Positions 1 to 9,377 of a stretch of 52,712 bases of DNA are shown piece after piece. Source of the stretch: Candidatus Angelobacter sp. (GTDB lineage Bacteria; Acidobacteriota; Terriglobia; Terriglobales; Acidobacteriaceae); contig JAOAPH010000060.1 of NCBI GenBank assembly GCA_025462835.1, positions 1 to 52,712 of the forward strand. The letters are read 5' to 3'. How positions within the stretch are numbered: the stretch's first letter is position 1; each line of letters begins with the position of its first letter. A model generated the notes under the pieces. The model made no database searches and had not been told where the DNA came from. It worked only from the letters and a program-made list of their open reading frames with translations. A program made the position numbers and the translations under genes.

Positions 1-357
1 AAAAGAAGCCTCGCGAACTATGACCCTCTTCTTTTGAACCGTCGCCAGGTTCGGAGATGAAACGTAATTCGACGATGCCACAGAGTTTGCCTTGCCGGTT
101 AAGCCTACGTAGTGCAAGAAACGAATATTCCTTAGGGGGTTTGCCTCATCGTCAGCGGAGCACCTCGCATTTACCGTGGTTACACGAACACATCGCGCCA
201 AGGGCACATAAGTACTTCATAAATCTCCCCTAGCCGCGGTATTGCAACGACAGCTCGATCTGACGCGCAAGGTGTTCGCCTACCTTGTCGAAGCAAATTC
301 TGCGCCATAAGAACGATCCGGCGCGATCCCAAAAAGCACACAAACTAAGGAGTTATT
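1..357. other. Left-edge stretch without a confident gene
   Basis: No convincing gene is visible. One forward frame is open from the left edge to a TGA at 58-60 and could be the last 19 codons of a gene outside the window, but nothing in it is recognisable. The remainder is presumably the upstream region of the beta-helix gene at 358. I could not pick a clear sigma-70 promoter. Confidence 0.35.
347..352 (+). promoter_or_regulatory. Shine-Dalgarno deciding a TTG start
   Basis: AAGGAG lies five bases before TTG at 358. It supports the TTG as the start of the beta-helix protein, because the signal peptide begins directly at this codon and no ATG gives a sensible N-terminus. Confidence 0.7.
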
Positions 358-2085
358 TTGAAAAGGTTAAATCCATTATTTGCATTCATATTCGTTTTCG
401 CCTTCTCCGCTTTCGCATCTGCCATTTCCGTACAAATCACAAGCCCGAGTTCGGGGAGTACAGTTTCATCGCCAGTAAGAATCAGCGCTCAGGCCAGTTC
501 AGCACACAGGATCACAGGATGGTGGGTATATGTTGACGGCGCGGGAGTCTGGAGCACCGGCGCAACTCCGAGCATTAGTCCCAGCATTTCCATTTCCGGT
601 GGTTCGCACACTGTGCTCGTCCGTGCTTGGAACAGCACCGGGGCATATTCATCAGCACAAGTGACTCTGAAGGTGCCAACATCCACTTCGACGGTGTCGG
701 TCTCAATCTCTCCGAGCAGTTCCACCGTCAAAACAAGCGCTTCTGCCCAATTCACCGCGTCTGTTACTGGCACAACTAACACCACGGTTACCTGGTTAGT
801 TTCAGGCGTCCAAGGTGGCAACTCGACCCTAGGGACGATCTCAACTGCGGGACTCTACACCGCACCGGCCGTGGCTCCCGGGGCGAACCCCGTGACTGTC
901 ACCGCACGGAGTGTTGCTGATTCCACGAAATCGGCCAGCGCCGCTGTAACCGTGACTACAACAACTACAACAAGCTGCACGGGGACTTGCTATTACGTTG
1001 CAACGAACGGCTCTGATTCCAACCCGGGCACGAGTACGAGTCCGTTCCGCACCATCCAGCACGCGGCAAACATCGTCAACCCTGGCAATACAGTGATTGT
1101 GAGAGACGGCACTTACAATGACTCAACAAAAGCCGGCGTTGGCAGCAAACTGATCACCGTATCTCGAAGCGGAACCGCCAGTGCTCCCATTACATTCAAG
1201 GCCGAACACAAGTGGCTCGCTGTCATCGACGGTCTGAATAATGCAACCGCAGAGGGCTGGTCATTTGCAGCGAACTACATCCGGGTGCAAGACTTTGAAG
1301 TTAAGGGATTCTCGGATGATGCGTTCACCACGTACGGGGGTGGGCAGTTCATAAGCATTGTTGGAAACCACATTCACGACATGGGACGTTATTGCACAAA
1401 TACGGGAATCGGCCGGGATGGCATTTTTCTTTCCTCGAACAACGCGATTGTCGAACAGAACACGATTCATGACATCGGCAGATACGTTCCCGGGGAGAAT
1501 GGCTGTTCAGGCGCGGGCTTCTACGACCACAACGATCATGCAATCTACATTGCCGGTGCCAGTAACGTGACCATCAGGAACAACCTGTTCTATCGCATTA
1601 AGCAGGGATGGAGTGTTCACGTCTATCCTAGCGGAGTGAACAACCTTGCCGTACTAAACAACACGTTTGTCTACGGCAATGCTTATGGGTACACCGGATT
1701 CATTATTTTCGATAACGGGGGCGGAGGGTCCACCAACTTCCGGATCGAAGATAATATCGGCTACAACGCACCCGGCAACCTGGTGCACTTCGTAAATACT
1801 AGTGGTTATACGGGCACGATCGCGCGCAACATAACGCAGAATGGCACGGCGAGTGATGCCTCACCTAGCGGCGTTACGATGTCCGGAAATCGTGATAATA
1901 CGAACCCGCAACTGGTTTCTGTCGGCAGCTCTATCACTGACAGTACTTCCGTCCCAGATGCCCATTTGCTGACCGGTAGTGTTGCGATTTGGGCTGGAAT
2001 CGCTCTCGCCGATGTGACTAACGATCACGAGAGCGTAGTTCGTCCGAATCCACCATCGATCGGAGCGTTTGAGTACAAACCGTAA
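358..2085 (+). CDS. Secreted Ig-like / right-handed parallel beta-helix protein
   Basis: A 575-residue exported protein. Residues 1-22 form a signal peptide (KR, then a hydrophobic stretch ending in ASA). Two Ig-like segments follow (about 25-110 and 112-200), and a Thr-rich linker leads to a right-handed beta-helix domain. That domain opens with YYVATNGSDSNPGTS and the FRTIQ.AANIVNPG signature of DUF1565/pectate-lyase-like folds, followed by NxI/NxF turns (HIHDMGRY, NTIHDIGRY, NNLFYRI, NNTFVYG). Such proteins usually bind, cleave or epimerise polysaccharides; no catalytic residues can be assigned. The C-terminal 370 residues are clearly paralogous to the leftward gene ending at 4153, which lacks the Ig-like part. 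It sits at the far end of the polysaccharide locus in the opposite direction, so it has its own promoter. Export and fold are confident; activity is unknown. Confidence 0.85.
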   Translation: MKRLNPLFAFIFVFAFSAFASAISVQITSPSSGSTVSSPVRISAQASSAHRITGWWVYVDGAGVWSTGATPSISPSISISGGSHTVLVRAWNSTGAYSSAQVTLKVPTSTSTVSVSISPSSSTVKTSASAQFTASVTGTTNTTVTWLVSGVQGGNSTLGTISTAGLYTAPAVAPGANPVTVTARSVADSTKSASAAVTVTTTTTTSCTGTCYYVATNGSDSNPGTSTSPFRTIQHAANIVNPGNTVIVRDGTYNDSTKAGVGSKLITVSRSGTASAPITFKAEHKWLAVIDGLNNATAEGWSFAANYIRVQDFEVKGFSDDAFTTYGGGQFISIVGNHIHDMGRYCTNTGIGRDGIFLSSNNAIVEQNTIHDIGRYVPGENGCSGAGFYDHNDHAIYIAGASNVTIRNNLFYRIKQGWSVHVYPSGVNNLAVLNNTFVYGNAYGYTGFIIFDNGGGGSTNFRIEDNIGYNAPGNLVHFVNTSGYTGTIARNITQNGTASDASPSGVTMSGNRDNTNPQLVSVGSSITDSTSVPDAHLLTGSVAIWAGIALADVTNDHESVVRPNPPSIGAFEYKP

Positions 2086-2099
2086 CTAAGAGCCTGGAC

Positions 2100-2133
2100 T
2101 GCGGGGTGTGCCCTTGGCATGCCCCGCATTTTC
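2100..2133 (+). terminator. Rho-independent terminator after the beta-helix gene
   Basis: A 13-pair hairpin (2100-2112 with 2116-2128, two G-T wobbles, loop CTT) is followed directly by TTTTCTTGTT. It starts 15 bases after the stop of the rightward beta-helix gene and ends that transcript before it meets the oncoming operon. Confidence 0.8.
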
Positions 2134-2190
2134 TTGTTCCCCGACCATCGCTATGAATAGCAATGCAGGGGCAAGGCTACGAACGGCAGA

Positions 2191-2973
2191 TCACTTCTCG
2201 ATGACTCCGGCAAAATGGGTGCAGAACAGTTTTGCACTGGAGGCTGCTTGATATAGCAAAGGAGAGAATCGGCCGATCGGTCTGGCCAGTGGTGGCGCCA
2301 AAGTTATCCGGCATAAGTCCAAGTGCGATCCTGCGAACAGATGCTCAATTTGTTTTCGGTTCACACCCTTGACATCAGGATTCCAGGGATTGTCGACACA
2401 GAAGTCATACCAAAGGATCAGGCCGTCCTCCCTTTTCACACGCAGCATCTCGCTTGCGATTCGTGCCTGAAGATCGCGCTCAAGAATAGAAGTGAAGACA
2501 GTAAACTGGCAGACAAGATCGAACTCTTTATCGGGGAACTTGAGTTCGGATGCATTTCCGCAATGAAGTTGCACGGCAGCAGGTAACAGCTCACGACCTT
2601 GCGCTACACGCTCATGTATCAGGTCTATGCCATAGAGGTTTTCAGGGCGTGCACCCCATTCAATGAACTTGCGCAGCCAGTAACCTGATCCGCAGCCGAT
2701 TTCCAATATTTTCTGAGATCCCAAATTCGAGTGGCCGTGCTTCCGCATCAGTCGGAGAAGACATCGTTCCACTTCCTGCGTCCGAAGAAGGTTAGCAACG
2801 CTGAATGGAGAATACCGTTGCGGCGGAACATCTCCCTCACGCCGCGCATACGCACCGCGAATTCGCTCCTCTTCCTTCGCAGTCGCTAATACATTTGCGT
2901 CTAACATTCTTCTCGGCGACTCCACCCCATGACCACAATCTTTCTGCCGCCAGTGGTTAGCGGGAGATCTCAC
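2191..2973 (-). CDS. Class I SAM-dependent methyltransferase
   Basis: A 260-residue methyltransferase of the Methyltransf_11/25 type. Motif I is ILEIGCGSGYW (about residues 90-100), followed by an acidic strand end at YGIDL and the motif II/III region FDLVCQFTVF. It has no signal peptide or membrane segment, so it is cytoplasmic. As the last leftward gene of the polysaccharide locus it may methylate a sugar or a lipid-linked intermediate; that is inference from position. The longest frame starts at a GTG (2973) overlapping the preceding stop by 17 bases without a visible Shine-Dalgarno. The ATG at residue 23 (2907) would give a 238-residue protein that still holds the whole fold, so the start is unsettled. 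Confidence 0.85.
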   Translation of the reverse strand: MRSPANHWRQKDCGHGVESPRRMLDANVLATAKEEERIRGAYARREGDVPPQRYSPFSVANLLRTQEVERCLLRLMRKHGHSNLGSQKILEIGCGSGYWLRKFIEWGARPENLYGIDLIHERVAQGRELLPAAVQLHCGNASELKFPDKEFDLVCQFTVFTSILERDLQARIASEMLRVKREDGLILWYDFCVDNPWNPDVKGVNRKQIEHLFAGSHLDLCRITLAPPLARPIGRFSPLLYQAASSAKLFCTHFAGVIEK

Positions 2974-4153
2974 AGGCGCCCACAGACGGTGCGGCGTGGC
3001 GGGAAAGACCGTCGAAATCGTCGACGATGCCGTTTTGAGCCGCTCCGAAGCCGATTGCAGGGCTTCCGCTTCGAAGATGAAAGTCGTGCGTTGAAGGACT
3101 CACGAGCTGCGGATCGGTATTCTCCTTGTTATTCGAATAAATAACACCCGGCATATTCGCATCCATACTCGATTGTTGGCTCAAGCGCGCCCATAACTGC
3201 GAGATCTTATTACTGCTGATGTTGTTCTTGATGCTTAGAGTGTTATCGGCCGGCACAGTACCACCGGCAGGATCGAAATAGATAGCGGCGGTATTTGGCT
3301 GATAAAAGATGTTATTTTCAATGCGCGAATTCGTTGCTGGAGCCGCAAGAACGATGTGTCCGGTGTATGCCGGATTAGGAAAAGCGAATGTGTTGTTTAG
3401 GATCGACAAGTTGTTCACAGGGTCGGGATAAACATGAATACTCCAGCCGTGCGAAATGTCATAGAAAATGTTGTTGCGAATGGTGGCGTTGTTCGCCCCA
3501 CCGGAGATGTAGATCCCGTGGTCATTATTCTGATAGGTAGTTGTACTCGGAGCACAGCCCTTTTCTCCCGGTGAAAACCTGCCGATATCGTGCATGAGGT
3601 TCTTTTCGATGATGACATTGCCGTTGCTGATGAATACGCCGTCCCTGCCGATCTTGGTGTCGGTGCAATATCTTCCTATGTCATGTATGTGGTTGCCGGC
3701 TATTTCTATGTATTGTCCGCCTCTGTAATTGCTGAATGCATCATCGCTGAAGTTTTTGATCTCGAAATCTTTCACGCGAATGTAGCTGCCAGAAAACGCC
3801 CAACCCTCCGCGGTATTGTTACTCAACCCGTCGAGGACAGCACTCCATCTGTGTCGAGCTTTGAAGGTGATGTAATTTTCACGCGTCCCGCTTCGGGCTA
3901 CATTTACGAGCGAACTCCCAACTCCGGACTGCGTCGCGTTACTGTAGGTTCCATCCTCGACGATCACCACATCGCCAGGGTTGACGATGTTCGCGGCTGT
4001 CTGGATAGTTCGAAAAGGTCGAGTGTCCGTACCTGGATTGAGATCTGAGCCGGCAGGGGAAACATAAAACTGATTGGCATTGACCGGGGGAGTTGTGAGT
4101 GCCAATGCCCCAACAAAGAGCACGGCTTTGCGCGCAGCAAATTTTAGCGTCAT
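2957..4153 (-). CDS. Secreted right-handed parallel beta-helix protein
   Basis: A 398-residue exported protein. Residues 1-26 are a signal peptide ending in PVNA. The mature protein is almost entirely beta-helix: it opens with YVSPAGSDLNPGTDTRPF, then FRTIQTAANIVNPGD and repeated turns (GNHIHDIGRY, KNLMHDIGRF, NNIFYDI, NNTFAFP). Most turns match those of the 575-residue paralogue at the left end, with long runs identical or nearly so, indicating a recent duplication. Its ATG overlaps the stop of the deacetylase gene by four bases (ATGA), so the two are probably translationally coupled. A secreted polysaccharide-binding, lyase or C5-epimerase-like role fits beside a deacetylase, but no active site can be named. 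Confidence 0.85.
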   Translation of the reverse strand: MTLKFAARKAVLFVGALALTTPPVNANQFYVSPAGSDLNPGTDTRPFRTIQTAANIVNPGDVVIVEDGTYSNATQSGVGSSLVNVARSGTRENYITFKARHRWSAVLDGLSNNTAEGWAFSGSYIRVKDFEIKNFSDDAFSNYRGGQYIEIAGNHIHDIGRYCTDTKIGRDGVFISNGNVIIEKNLMHDIGRFSPGEKGCAPSTTTYQNNDHGIYISGGANNATIRNNIFYDISHGWSIHVYPDPVNNLSILNNTFAFPNPAYTGHIVLAAPATNSRIENNIFYQPNTAAIYFDPAGGTVPADNTLSIKNNISSNKISQLWARLSQQSSMDANMPGVIYSNNKENTDPQLVSPSTHDFHLRSGSPAIGFGAAQNGIVDDFDGLSRHAAPSVGACEISR

Positions 4154-5193
4154 GGCAAAGTTGATGTTTCGGAGCGCCTGTTGTCATGCCTGAGATCTTT
4201 TTTCGGCATCTTGAGTTTTTCTGGGCATGCATCTTGTGACCATTGGCTACCTGCCTCGGGCGCTAGATCGACCGGACTCTTGGACGCACGCAGCGCTTGA
4301 ATCAATCTTGACGGGAACCAGTTTCCACAAAAGAGTTTGGCGGCAAGGGGCAGCAATGATGGCGAATACACTCCAATGCGTCGCACCGCGAATTGCGGAT
4401 GCGATTCACTTTTCCGCACTACAGAGAATGCTTTCTTGAATCCAGCCCGGATGCAGAGGGTGATAGTGGTCCCACCAAAGTCTCCGATTGGGTAGGCGAA
4501 AAAGTCGCATGTCTTTCCAGTTATGCGCTCCAACCACAGCTTGTTTTCCAAGATCTGGCATTCGGCTTCTTCGGGGTCGCACCGTGTCAGGTATGGATGA
4601 TCCACAGTATGTGCGCCGATCGTGAATAAGGGATCGTTACCAATCTCTTGGATCTGTTCGACAGTCATTCCCGCAAATTCATCCGCTGCTCCGTCCGCCG
4701 GCTGGAAGGAGTCGACGGATGGCAGTTGTCCGCGAATCGCCGCGTACATCGCACGAGGATGGGGTTCAAGCGCGAGAAGCCTGGAAGTAAGTTCTTGGAT
4801 CCCCTCTCTCCGGTTCGGCCCGTCTAGGGGAATGTAGTTGCCGTTGAGGGTCACCCCTTTCCCTGTGAACCACCTTTCCAACATTCTCAGGTAGCTGAAC
4901 CATAGATATTGGCCAGGATTGCAGTGCCGGGATGCGACAAAGAATAGGCCTGGCACAGCATGACGTCGGAGAATCGGTACGACGATTTCGGCGTTATCGC
5001 GAAATCCATCGTCAAAGGTCAAGAGAACGGGGCGGCGAACCGAGCCGTGCGCATTTCCGAGTTCTTCTGGCCGGATGAAGGTGCAATGACGTTTCAGGAA
5101 CAAGATTTGCTGCTCAAACGATCTGGCGTTCAGAACGCTTGGATGTTCTGTTCTCGAGATACCGTGATAGAGCAAAACCAGGGGGGGAATCAA
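4150..5193 (-). CDS. Polysaccharide deacetylase (NodB homology, CE4-like)
   Basis: A 347-residue NodB-domain protein. The first strand is LLYHGIS and the catalytic-base/metal motif is LTFDDGFRDN (about residues 58-67). The zinc-binding His pair is in FTIGAHTVDHPYL, and later motifs include CDFFAYPIGDFG. The family removes N- or O-acetyl groups from polysaccharides; here the likely substrate is the locus-encoded polymer or its precursor. No clear signal peptide is seen, so location is uncertain. The only usable initiator is TTG at 5193, with AAGG ten bases upstream. The frame stays open for about 18 codons further upstream but offers no other ATG, GTG or TTG. The C-terminal 45 residues are polar and probably unstructured. 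It is coupled by a four-base overlap to the downstream beta-helix gene. Confidence 0.88.
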   Translation of the reverse strand: MIPPLVLLYHGISRTEHPSVLNARSFEQQILFLKRHCTFIRPEELGNAHGSVRRPVLLTFDDGFRDNAEIVVPILRRHAVPGLFFVASRHCNPGQYLWFSYLRMLERWFTGKGVTLNGNYIPLDGPNRREGIQELTSRLLALEPHPRAMYAAIRGQLPSVDSFQPADGAADEFAGMTVEQIQEIGNDPLFTIGAHTVDHPYLTRCDPEEAECQILENKLWLERITGKTCDFFAYPIGDFGGTTITLCIRAGFKKAFSVVRKSESHPQFAVRRIGVYSPSLLPLAAKLFCGNWFPSRLIQALRASKSPVDLAPEAGSQWSQDACPEKLKMPKKDLRHDNRRSETSTLP

Positions 5194-5274
5194 TCGACCA
5201 TTACCTTCAATTAGGATCTCTTGCTCAATGTAAGACCGGATATAGTGCGTCTTTCAGGTTGCTTCAATCATTGT

Positions 5275-6501
5275 TCAACTGTTGGCATGCTGCTGTCTCA
5301 CTTCCATAAAATCCGCGATGCCGTCGAGAACGGCTGCCATCTGTTCTCCAGTCAGTTCTGGAAAGATCGGAAGTGACAGCACTTCCAGGGATGCAGTTTC
5401 GGAAACGGGAAAATCGCCAGGATTGTGGCCGAGATCCGCAAAAGCAGGTTGCAAATGCAGCGGATATGGATAATAAATCTCAGTAGGAACCCCGGTATTG
5501 CTTAGATGGGACTTGAGTTTATCCCGCTCTCGAGTGCGGATCGTGAACTGGTTGTAAACATGAACAGAGTCCGGCAGTTCGGTGGGTGCAGAAACAAACT
5601 GATCGAGCCCACTCTCGGCGAACAGTCGCCGATATAACCTTGCATTCTGTTGACGAGCCGTTGTCCAATGATCTAAGTATCGAAGCTTGACTCGAAGGAC
5701 AGCCGCTTGCAGCGAGTCAAGTCGACTGTTCATGCCGAGCAGGTCGTATTGGTATTTTCCACGGCTTCCATTGGTGCGCAGGACTCTTAACCGATCAGCC
5801 AATGATGGATCGTTCGTAGTTACCAATCCGCCGTCGCCGGCACCTCCCAGATTCTTAGAAGGAAAAAAGCTAAAGCAGCCGATGGCTCCCATGCTTCCGA
5901 CAGGTTTTCCTTTGTAACGCGCTCCGATCGCCTGAGCCGCGTCCTCGATAACAGGAATCTTGTGAGCCCGCGCAACGGACATGATCGTGTCCATTTCTGC
6001 TGGCAAGCCAAAGAGGTGCACGCAAACGATGGCTTTGGTCTTCTTCGTGATCAGCTGCTCCAGTTTGCTGGGATCCAGATTGTAGGTATCTGGGTCTATG
6101 TCAATGAACACGGGACGTGCGCCGAGTCGAGCGATAGAGCCGGCCGTGGCAACGAACGTGAACGGCGGCGCAATGACTTCATCCCCAGGGCCGATCTGTA
6201 GCGCCATAAGTGCCAACAGCAGAGCATCCGAACCGGACGCGCAGCCTGTTACAAATTCACACGCCACGTGCGGCTTGATCTCCTGTTCGAAAGCCGCGAC
6301 CTCCGGCCCAAGGATGAAGTGTTGCGATTCCAACACCGCCTCGACCGCCGTTTTGATTTCATCGCGAATAGTTGCGTGCTGGGCCTTGAGATCCAGAAAC
6401 GGAAAGTGCGGCTTATCCGAAGGGCGGCCGATGCCGGCGCAATTGATATCTGCTTCTTTTGCAGTAATTGATGGGGTTACTTCAAGGGTGCTATGTTCCA
6501 T
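5275..6501 (-). CDS. WbpE-like DegT/DnrJ/EryC1/StrS sugar aminotransferase
   Basis: A 408-residue PLP-dependent aminotransferase of nucleotide sugars. After a 30-residue leader the core starts at FPFLDLKAQ and includes ILGPEVAAFE, PGDEVIAPPFTFVAT, DIDPDTYNLDP and VIEDAAQAIGA. The PLP lysine lies in FFPSKNLGGAGDGG. The pattern closely matches WbpE, which makes the 3-amino group of UDP-2-acetamido-3-amino-2,3-dideoxy-glucuronate. The locus also holds a WbpD-like acetyltransferase and a WbpI-like 2-epimerase, which supports that assignment. The ATG start has AGGAG five bases upstream. It would act after the oxidoreductase half of the fused protein at 12781-14388. Exact substrate is inferred. Confidence 0.9.
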   Translation of the reverse strand: MEHSTLEVTPSITAKEADINCAGIGRPSDKPHFPFLDLKAQHATIRDEIKTAVEAVLESQHFILGPEVAAFEQEIKPHVACEFVTGCASGSDALLLALMALQIGPGDEVIAPPFTFVATAGSIARLGARPVFIDIDPDTYNLDPSKLEQLITKKTKAIVCVHLFGLPAEMDTIMSVARAHKIPVIEDAAQAIGARYKGKPVGSMGAIGCFSFFPSKNLGGAGDGGLVTTNDPSLADRLRVLRTNGSRGKYQYDLLGMNSRLDSLQAAVLRVKLRYLDHWTTARQQNARLYRRLFAESGLDQFVSAPTELPDSVHVYNQFTIRTRERDKLKSHLSNTGVPTEIYYPYPLHLQPAFADLGHNPGDFPVSETASLEVLSLPIFPELTGEQMAAVLDGIADFMEVRQQHANS

Positions 6502-6559
6502 GACTCTCCTGGATTGCGCTGATGCTGGCGATCAAGCGCAATTAGAAAACGATAGTGAA

Positions 6560-7969
6560 TCAGTCTGCTACCACGGCTCGGCTGCGCATGGCATCAGGAT
6601 TTTGTCGAACGAATCGAGCCGTGATGCAGAAATACAGTGCGATAAAGTTTATGAGTGCCCAAAATGACGTCGCTAGAGCGATACCTTGCAATCCTGAGAT
6701 TAAGAAGCCCACAACTTTCGCAAGCAGACCCACAGTGTAGGTATAGGCATTTATTTTTGTTGGAGTCGTCCAGTCTCCGGTGGCATAAAAAGCATTGGCA
6801 AGTGTATGGTTTAGGCCCGAAAGGAGTAGCCTCCCGGACATATACAAGAAAACTGCCAAAATCGCCTTGATGCCACTGTGGCCGAGACTGCCGGGCATCC
6901 GCCCGACGAGGTTCATCCCTCGGTTACTGGAGAGCCCGAAATATATCAAAACAACAAACGCGAGGATTGCCGCGTTGATACAAAATATTTCGACCAGTTT
7001 CTTTTGATAGAGCCTCTGGAAGCTGCTCCATTCTCCTGATTTTGCGAGGGTCACCAGCCGTGGCACTATCGGGGTGACGATGCCCTGGTTTAGAACCCGT
7101 TCGATGGCACCGCATGTTCGCCCTGCCAGATCCAGAATAATAATGCTCCCAGGTGCGAGAAAAGATCCGAGCAGGCGATCAGGAAGGACAGAGGTTTTGA
7201 AGTATGCCGCCCCCAACGAAAGTGGCCTCATGTTTCGAAGCACTTGTCGTACTACTGAAAAATCAAAGGTTATGTTCCTCACCGTTCCCAGGATGGGCAA
7301 CAACAAGATTGCGGGAACAAAGGCGATCACCAGTTGAATCCATGCCACCAATGAGACGCCCAACTGTGGCAGCTTCCACAGAAGGATGCCCATGCTGACC
7401 ACATGAGCGAAGAAGAATGTCGCCGCGGGCCGAATGAAGCGGCACCTGACCTGATACAAAGAAGTTAGAACTGCATATAAGGTGGCACCAATGAAACTGA
7501 ACACCTGAATCCGCGCTAGCGTCATCGCGAGATGTTTACCGTACGTGCCGAGACCAGGCACCAGCACTGGGATCAGCATCGGAATGGCGAGATACAGGGC
7601 CAACGCGATTAGAGTGGAGAAGAACCCTAAACCGATGAAGAGTTCCCAACCATTTTGTCTCAGATCGCGTTCGGGTTTTCCGGCTAACACTGGAACCAGG
7701 ACAAAACCCAGCACCTCGGTCGTTACCAGCATCGCAACCTGCGGTACCGTGTACCCGGCGGCCAGCGCGTCTGTCTGAACACCAGCACCGAGCCGAATGA
7801 CCGCGTACGCTTGAATCCCGAATGAGAACAGTATCTGCAGCGCCGTCAGGGATGAGAGCTGGAGGCGTAACCCGATTCCTCCATTGACATAGGCCCTAAA
7901 CGAATTTGAAAAAGATTGGTCCGACAATGTGGAACCAGAGGCAGGCTCTTCAAGACAGTGTTCGTCCAT
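6560..7969 (-). CDS. MurJ/Wzx-type lipid-linked oligosaccharide flippase
   Basis: A 469-residue polytopic membrane protein of the MOP superfamily with about 12-14 hydrophobic segments. The N-terminal part (YAVIRLGAGVQTDALAAGYTVPQVAM, followed by LGFVLVPVL) resembles MurJ, where the G..TDAF region begins TM1-TM2. Given its place between a polymerase and sugar-biosynthesis genes, it probably moves the undecaprenyl-linked repeat unit across the inner membrane (Wzx role) and is not the housekeeping lipid II flippase. It lies 11 bases downstream of the polymerase gene. The ATG lacks a strong Shine-Dalgarno, so translation may be coupled. A true MurJ cannot be excluded from sequence reading alone. 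Confidence 0.82.
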   Translation of the reverse strand: MDEHCLEEPASGSTLSDQSFSNSFRAYVNGGIGLRLQLSSLTALQILFSFGIQAYAVIRLGAGVQTDALAAGYTVPQVAMLVTTEVLGFVLVPVLAGKPERDLRQNGWELFIGLGFFSTLIALALYLAIPMLIPVLVPGLGTYGKHLAMTLARIQVFSFIGATLYAVLTSLYQVRCRFIRPAATFFFAHVVSMGILLWKLPQLGVSLVAWIQLVIAFVPAILLLPILGTVRNITFDFSVVRQVLRNMRPLSLGAAYFKTSVLPDRLLGSFLAPGSIIILDLAGRTCGAIERVLNQGIVTPIVPRLVTLAKSGEWSSFQRLYQKKLVEIFCINAAILAFVVLIYFGLSSNRGMNLVGRMPGSLGHSGIKAILAVFLYMSGRLLLSGLNHTLANAFYATGDWTTPTKINAYTYTVGLLAKVVGFLISGLQGIALATSFWALINFIALYFCITARFVRQNPDAMRSRAVVAD

Positions 7970-7980
7970 GTGGCTAAGAT

Positions 7981-9333
7981 CTAGATTGACGGCGCATTGA
8001 CGTTCAGGGGACTCGGCACTTGATGCCGATAACGGTCAGGCCAGAGTCGCAGGTTGGTTGCAACGGCCGAAGGTACGCGCGCTTGCACCGCCGCAACCAT
8101 CAACATCAAGGTGAGCCAGAAGTATTGTTCCCAGAGAATATCGAGGAAAAAACCACAAGCAAGCAAGCCCCAGCAGGCAGCTTCGTAAGCAATGAACCGC
8201 ATCCGCCGCCTCTCGTCCGAATCCGTCCGAAGCGCCCGCGCAAGCAACCGGAAATGTTCCCTGAGCGCACCCAGCAGCAAGAAAAAACCGATGAGCCCAA
8301 GTTCGACGGAGACACCTAAAAAGACATTGTGAGGAGCCCGGGAAAAGCCTTCAAAATTGGAGCCCGTATGCACGAACTCATTGTAGGCATTTGGAAAGCA
8401 ATCCAGGCCTGCGCCAATGATCGGGTAATGCGTAAAGGCGCGGAGTCCGACTTGCCAGATGTCAAACCGCCCGGCACCGCGATCCACGAGCACAGCATCG
8501 AGGCGCCCAAAAAATGCCCGCGGCATGATCAGCACCAGAATGCTAACCAGCGGTATACAAATCAGTAAGCGCCATTTGGCCCGGGCACGCCAGAGATACA
8601 CAACAAATACAGCCACCATAGCAACAAAAGTGCCGCGAGACATGGTTGCGCACATGCTGGCACCGATCACTGCCACCAGACCCATTAACAGCAGTGAACG
8701 GGCCCGAGTGCGGCTGGACAACAGTTGTCCAATTGCTAAGGACAAGGGCAGTATCAGAGTGGCACCGAGAATGTTTGGGTCTGTAACTTTGTCGCCCGCC
8801 GACAATGTTTCTCTTCCATATAGAAGGCGAGCGTGCTGGAAAGCAGCGAGCGCCCACCATTCTCCGCGGGCGAATGCGTAAAGGCTGACTGCCGCAGCAG
8901 CAGCGCCGCCTGAAACCGCCAACCAAACCACCGTCTGCAGTTCTTTCTCAGTAGTGCGGATTGAAGCGACAATAAGATAGAGAAGCAGCAATAATGCAAG
9001 CAAAGGCACCCTGAACAGCGCTGCGTCCGGGTCTACCGCCCACAACGAACTGATGCCTGCCCAAAAAACTGCCAAGCTCCACCAGATCGCGGCCCTTGGC
9101 GGTCGCCCAAACCGTCTTGCCAGGACGCCTGTTGTCAGCAGTACGGCTATCGCCGTAGCGCCAGCGAGCCATGTCAAATGAATGTGGATTTGCCCGATCT
9201 GACCGGGAATCAAGATGGAATCAAAAGGAAGAAGAAACGCAAATAGACCCAATGACGCGCTGACAGGCCTGCGCACCAGCAACAGTACAACCAGCGAGCC
9301 AATTACGGCAGTAGCTATAGGAAGCGAATCCAC
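7981..9333 (-). CDS. O-antigen ligase/polymerase family (Wzy/WaaL-like)
   Basis: A 450-residue membrane protein with about 11-12 hydrophobic segments. A large periplasmic loop contains GRFDIWQVGLRAFTHYPIIGAG and RAPHNVFLGVSVELGLIG, the typical Wzy_C/O-antigen ligase signature (Arg in the loop, H-N-x-F-L followed by E-x-G). In this locus it most likely polymerises lipid-linked repeat units in the periplasm; ligase activity is the alternative. The start is GTG with AGGA eight bases upstream. It lies between GT4 and flippase genes, consistent with a Wzx/Wzy pathway. Confidence 0.85.
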   Translation of the reverse strand: MDSLPIATAVIGSLVVLLLVRRPVSASLGLFAFLLPFDSILIPGQIGQIHIHLTWLAGATAIAVLLTTGVLARRFGRPPRAAIWWSLAVFWAGISSLWAVDPDAALFRVPLLALLLLLYLIVASIRTTEKELQTVVWLAVSGGAAAAAVSLYAFARGEWWALAAFQHARLLYGRETLSAGDKVTDPNILGATLILPLSLAIGQLLSSRTRARSLLLMGLVAVIGASMCATMSRGTFVAMVAVFVVYLWRARAKWRLLICIPLVSILVLIMPRAFFGRLDAVLVDRGAGRFDIWQVGLRAFTHYPIIGAGLDCFPNAYNEFVHTGSNFEGFSRAPHNVFLGVSVELGLIGFFLLLGALREHFRLLARALRTDSDERRRMRFIAYEAACWGLLACGFFLDILWEQYFWLTLMLMVAAVQARVPSAVATNLRLWPDRYRHQVPSPLNVNAPSI

Positions 9334-9377
9334 ACTTCTTGTCCTGAGATATTGCTGGGGCTGTTACGTTCCTCGAA

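Noticed and set aside
6560-7969. Housekeeping MurJ
   Set aside because: Resembles MurJ but sits inside a Wzy-dependent locus; a Wzx-type role is more likely, so no gene symbol was given.
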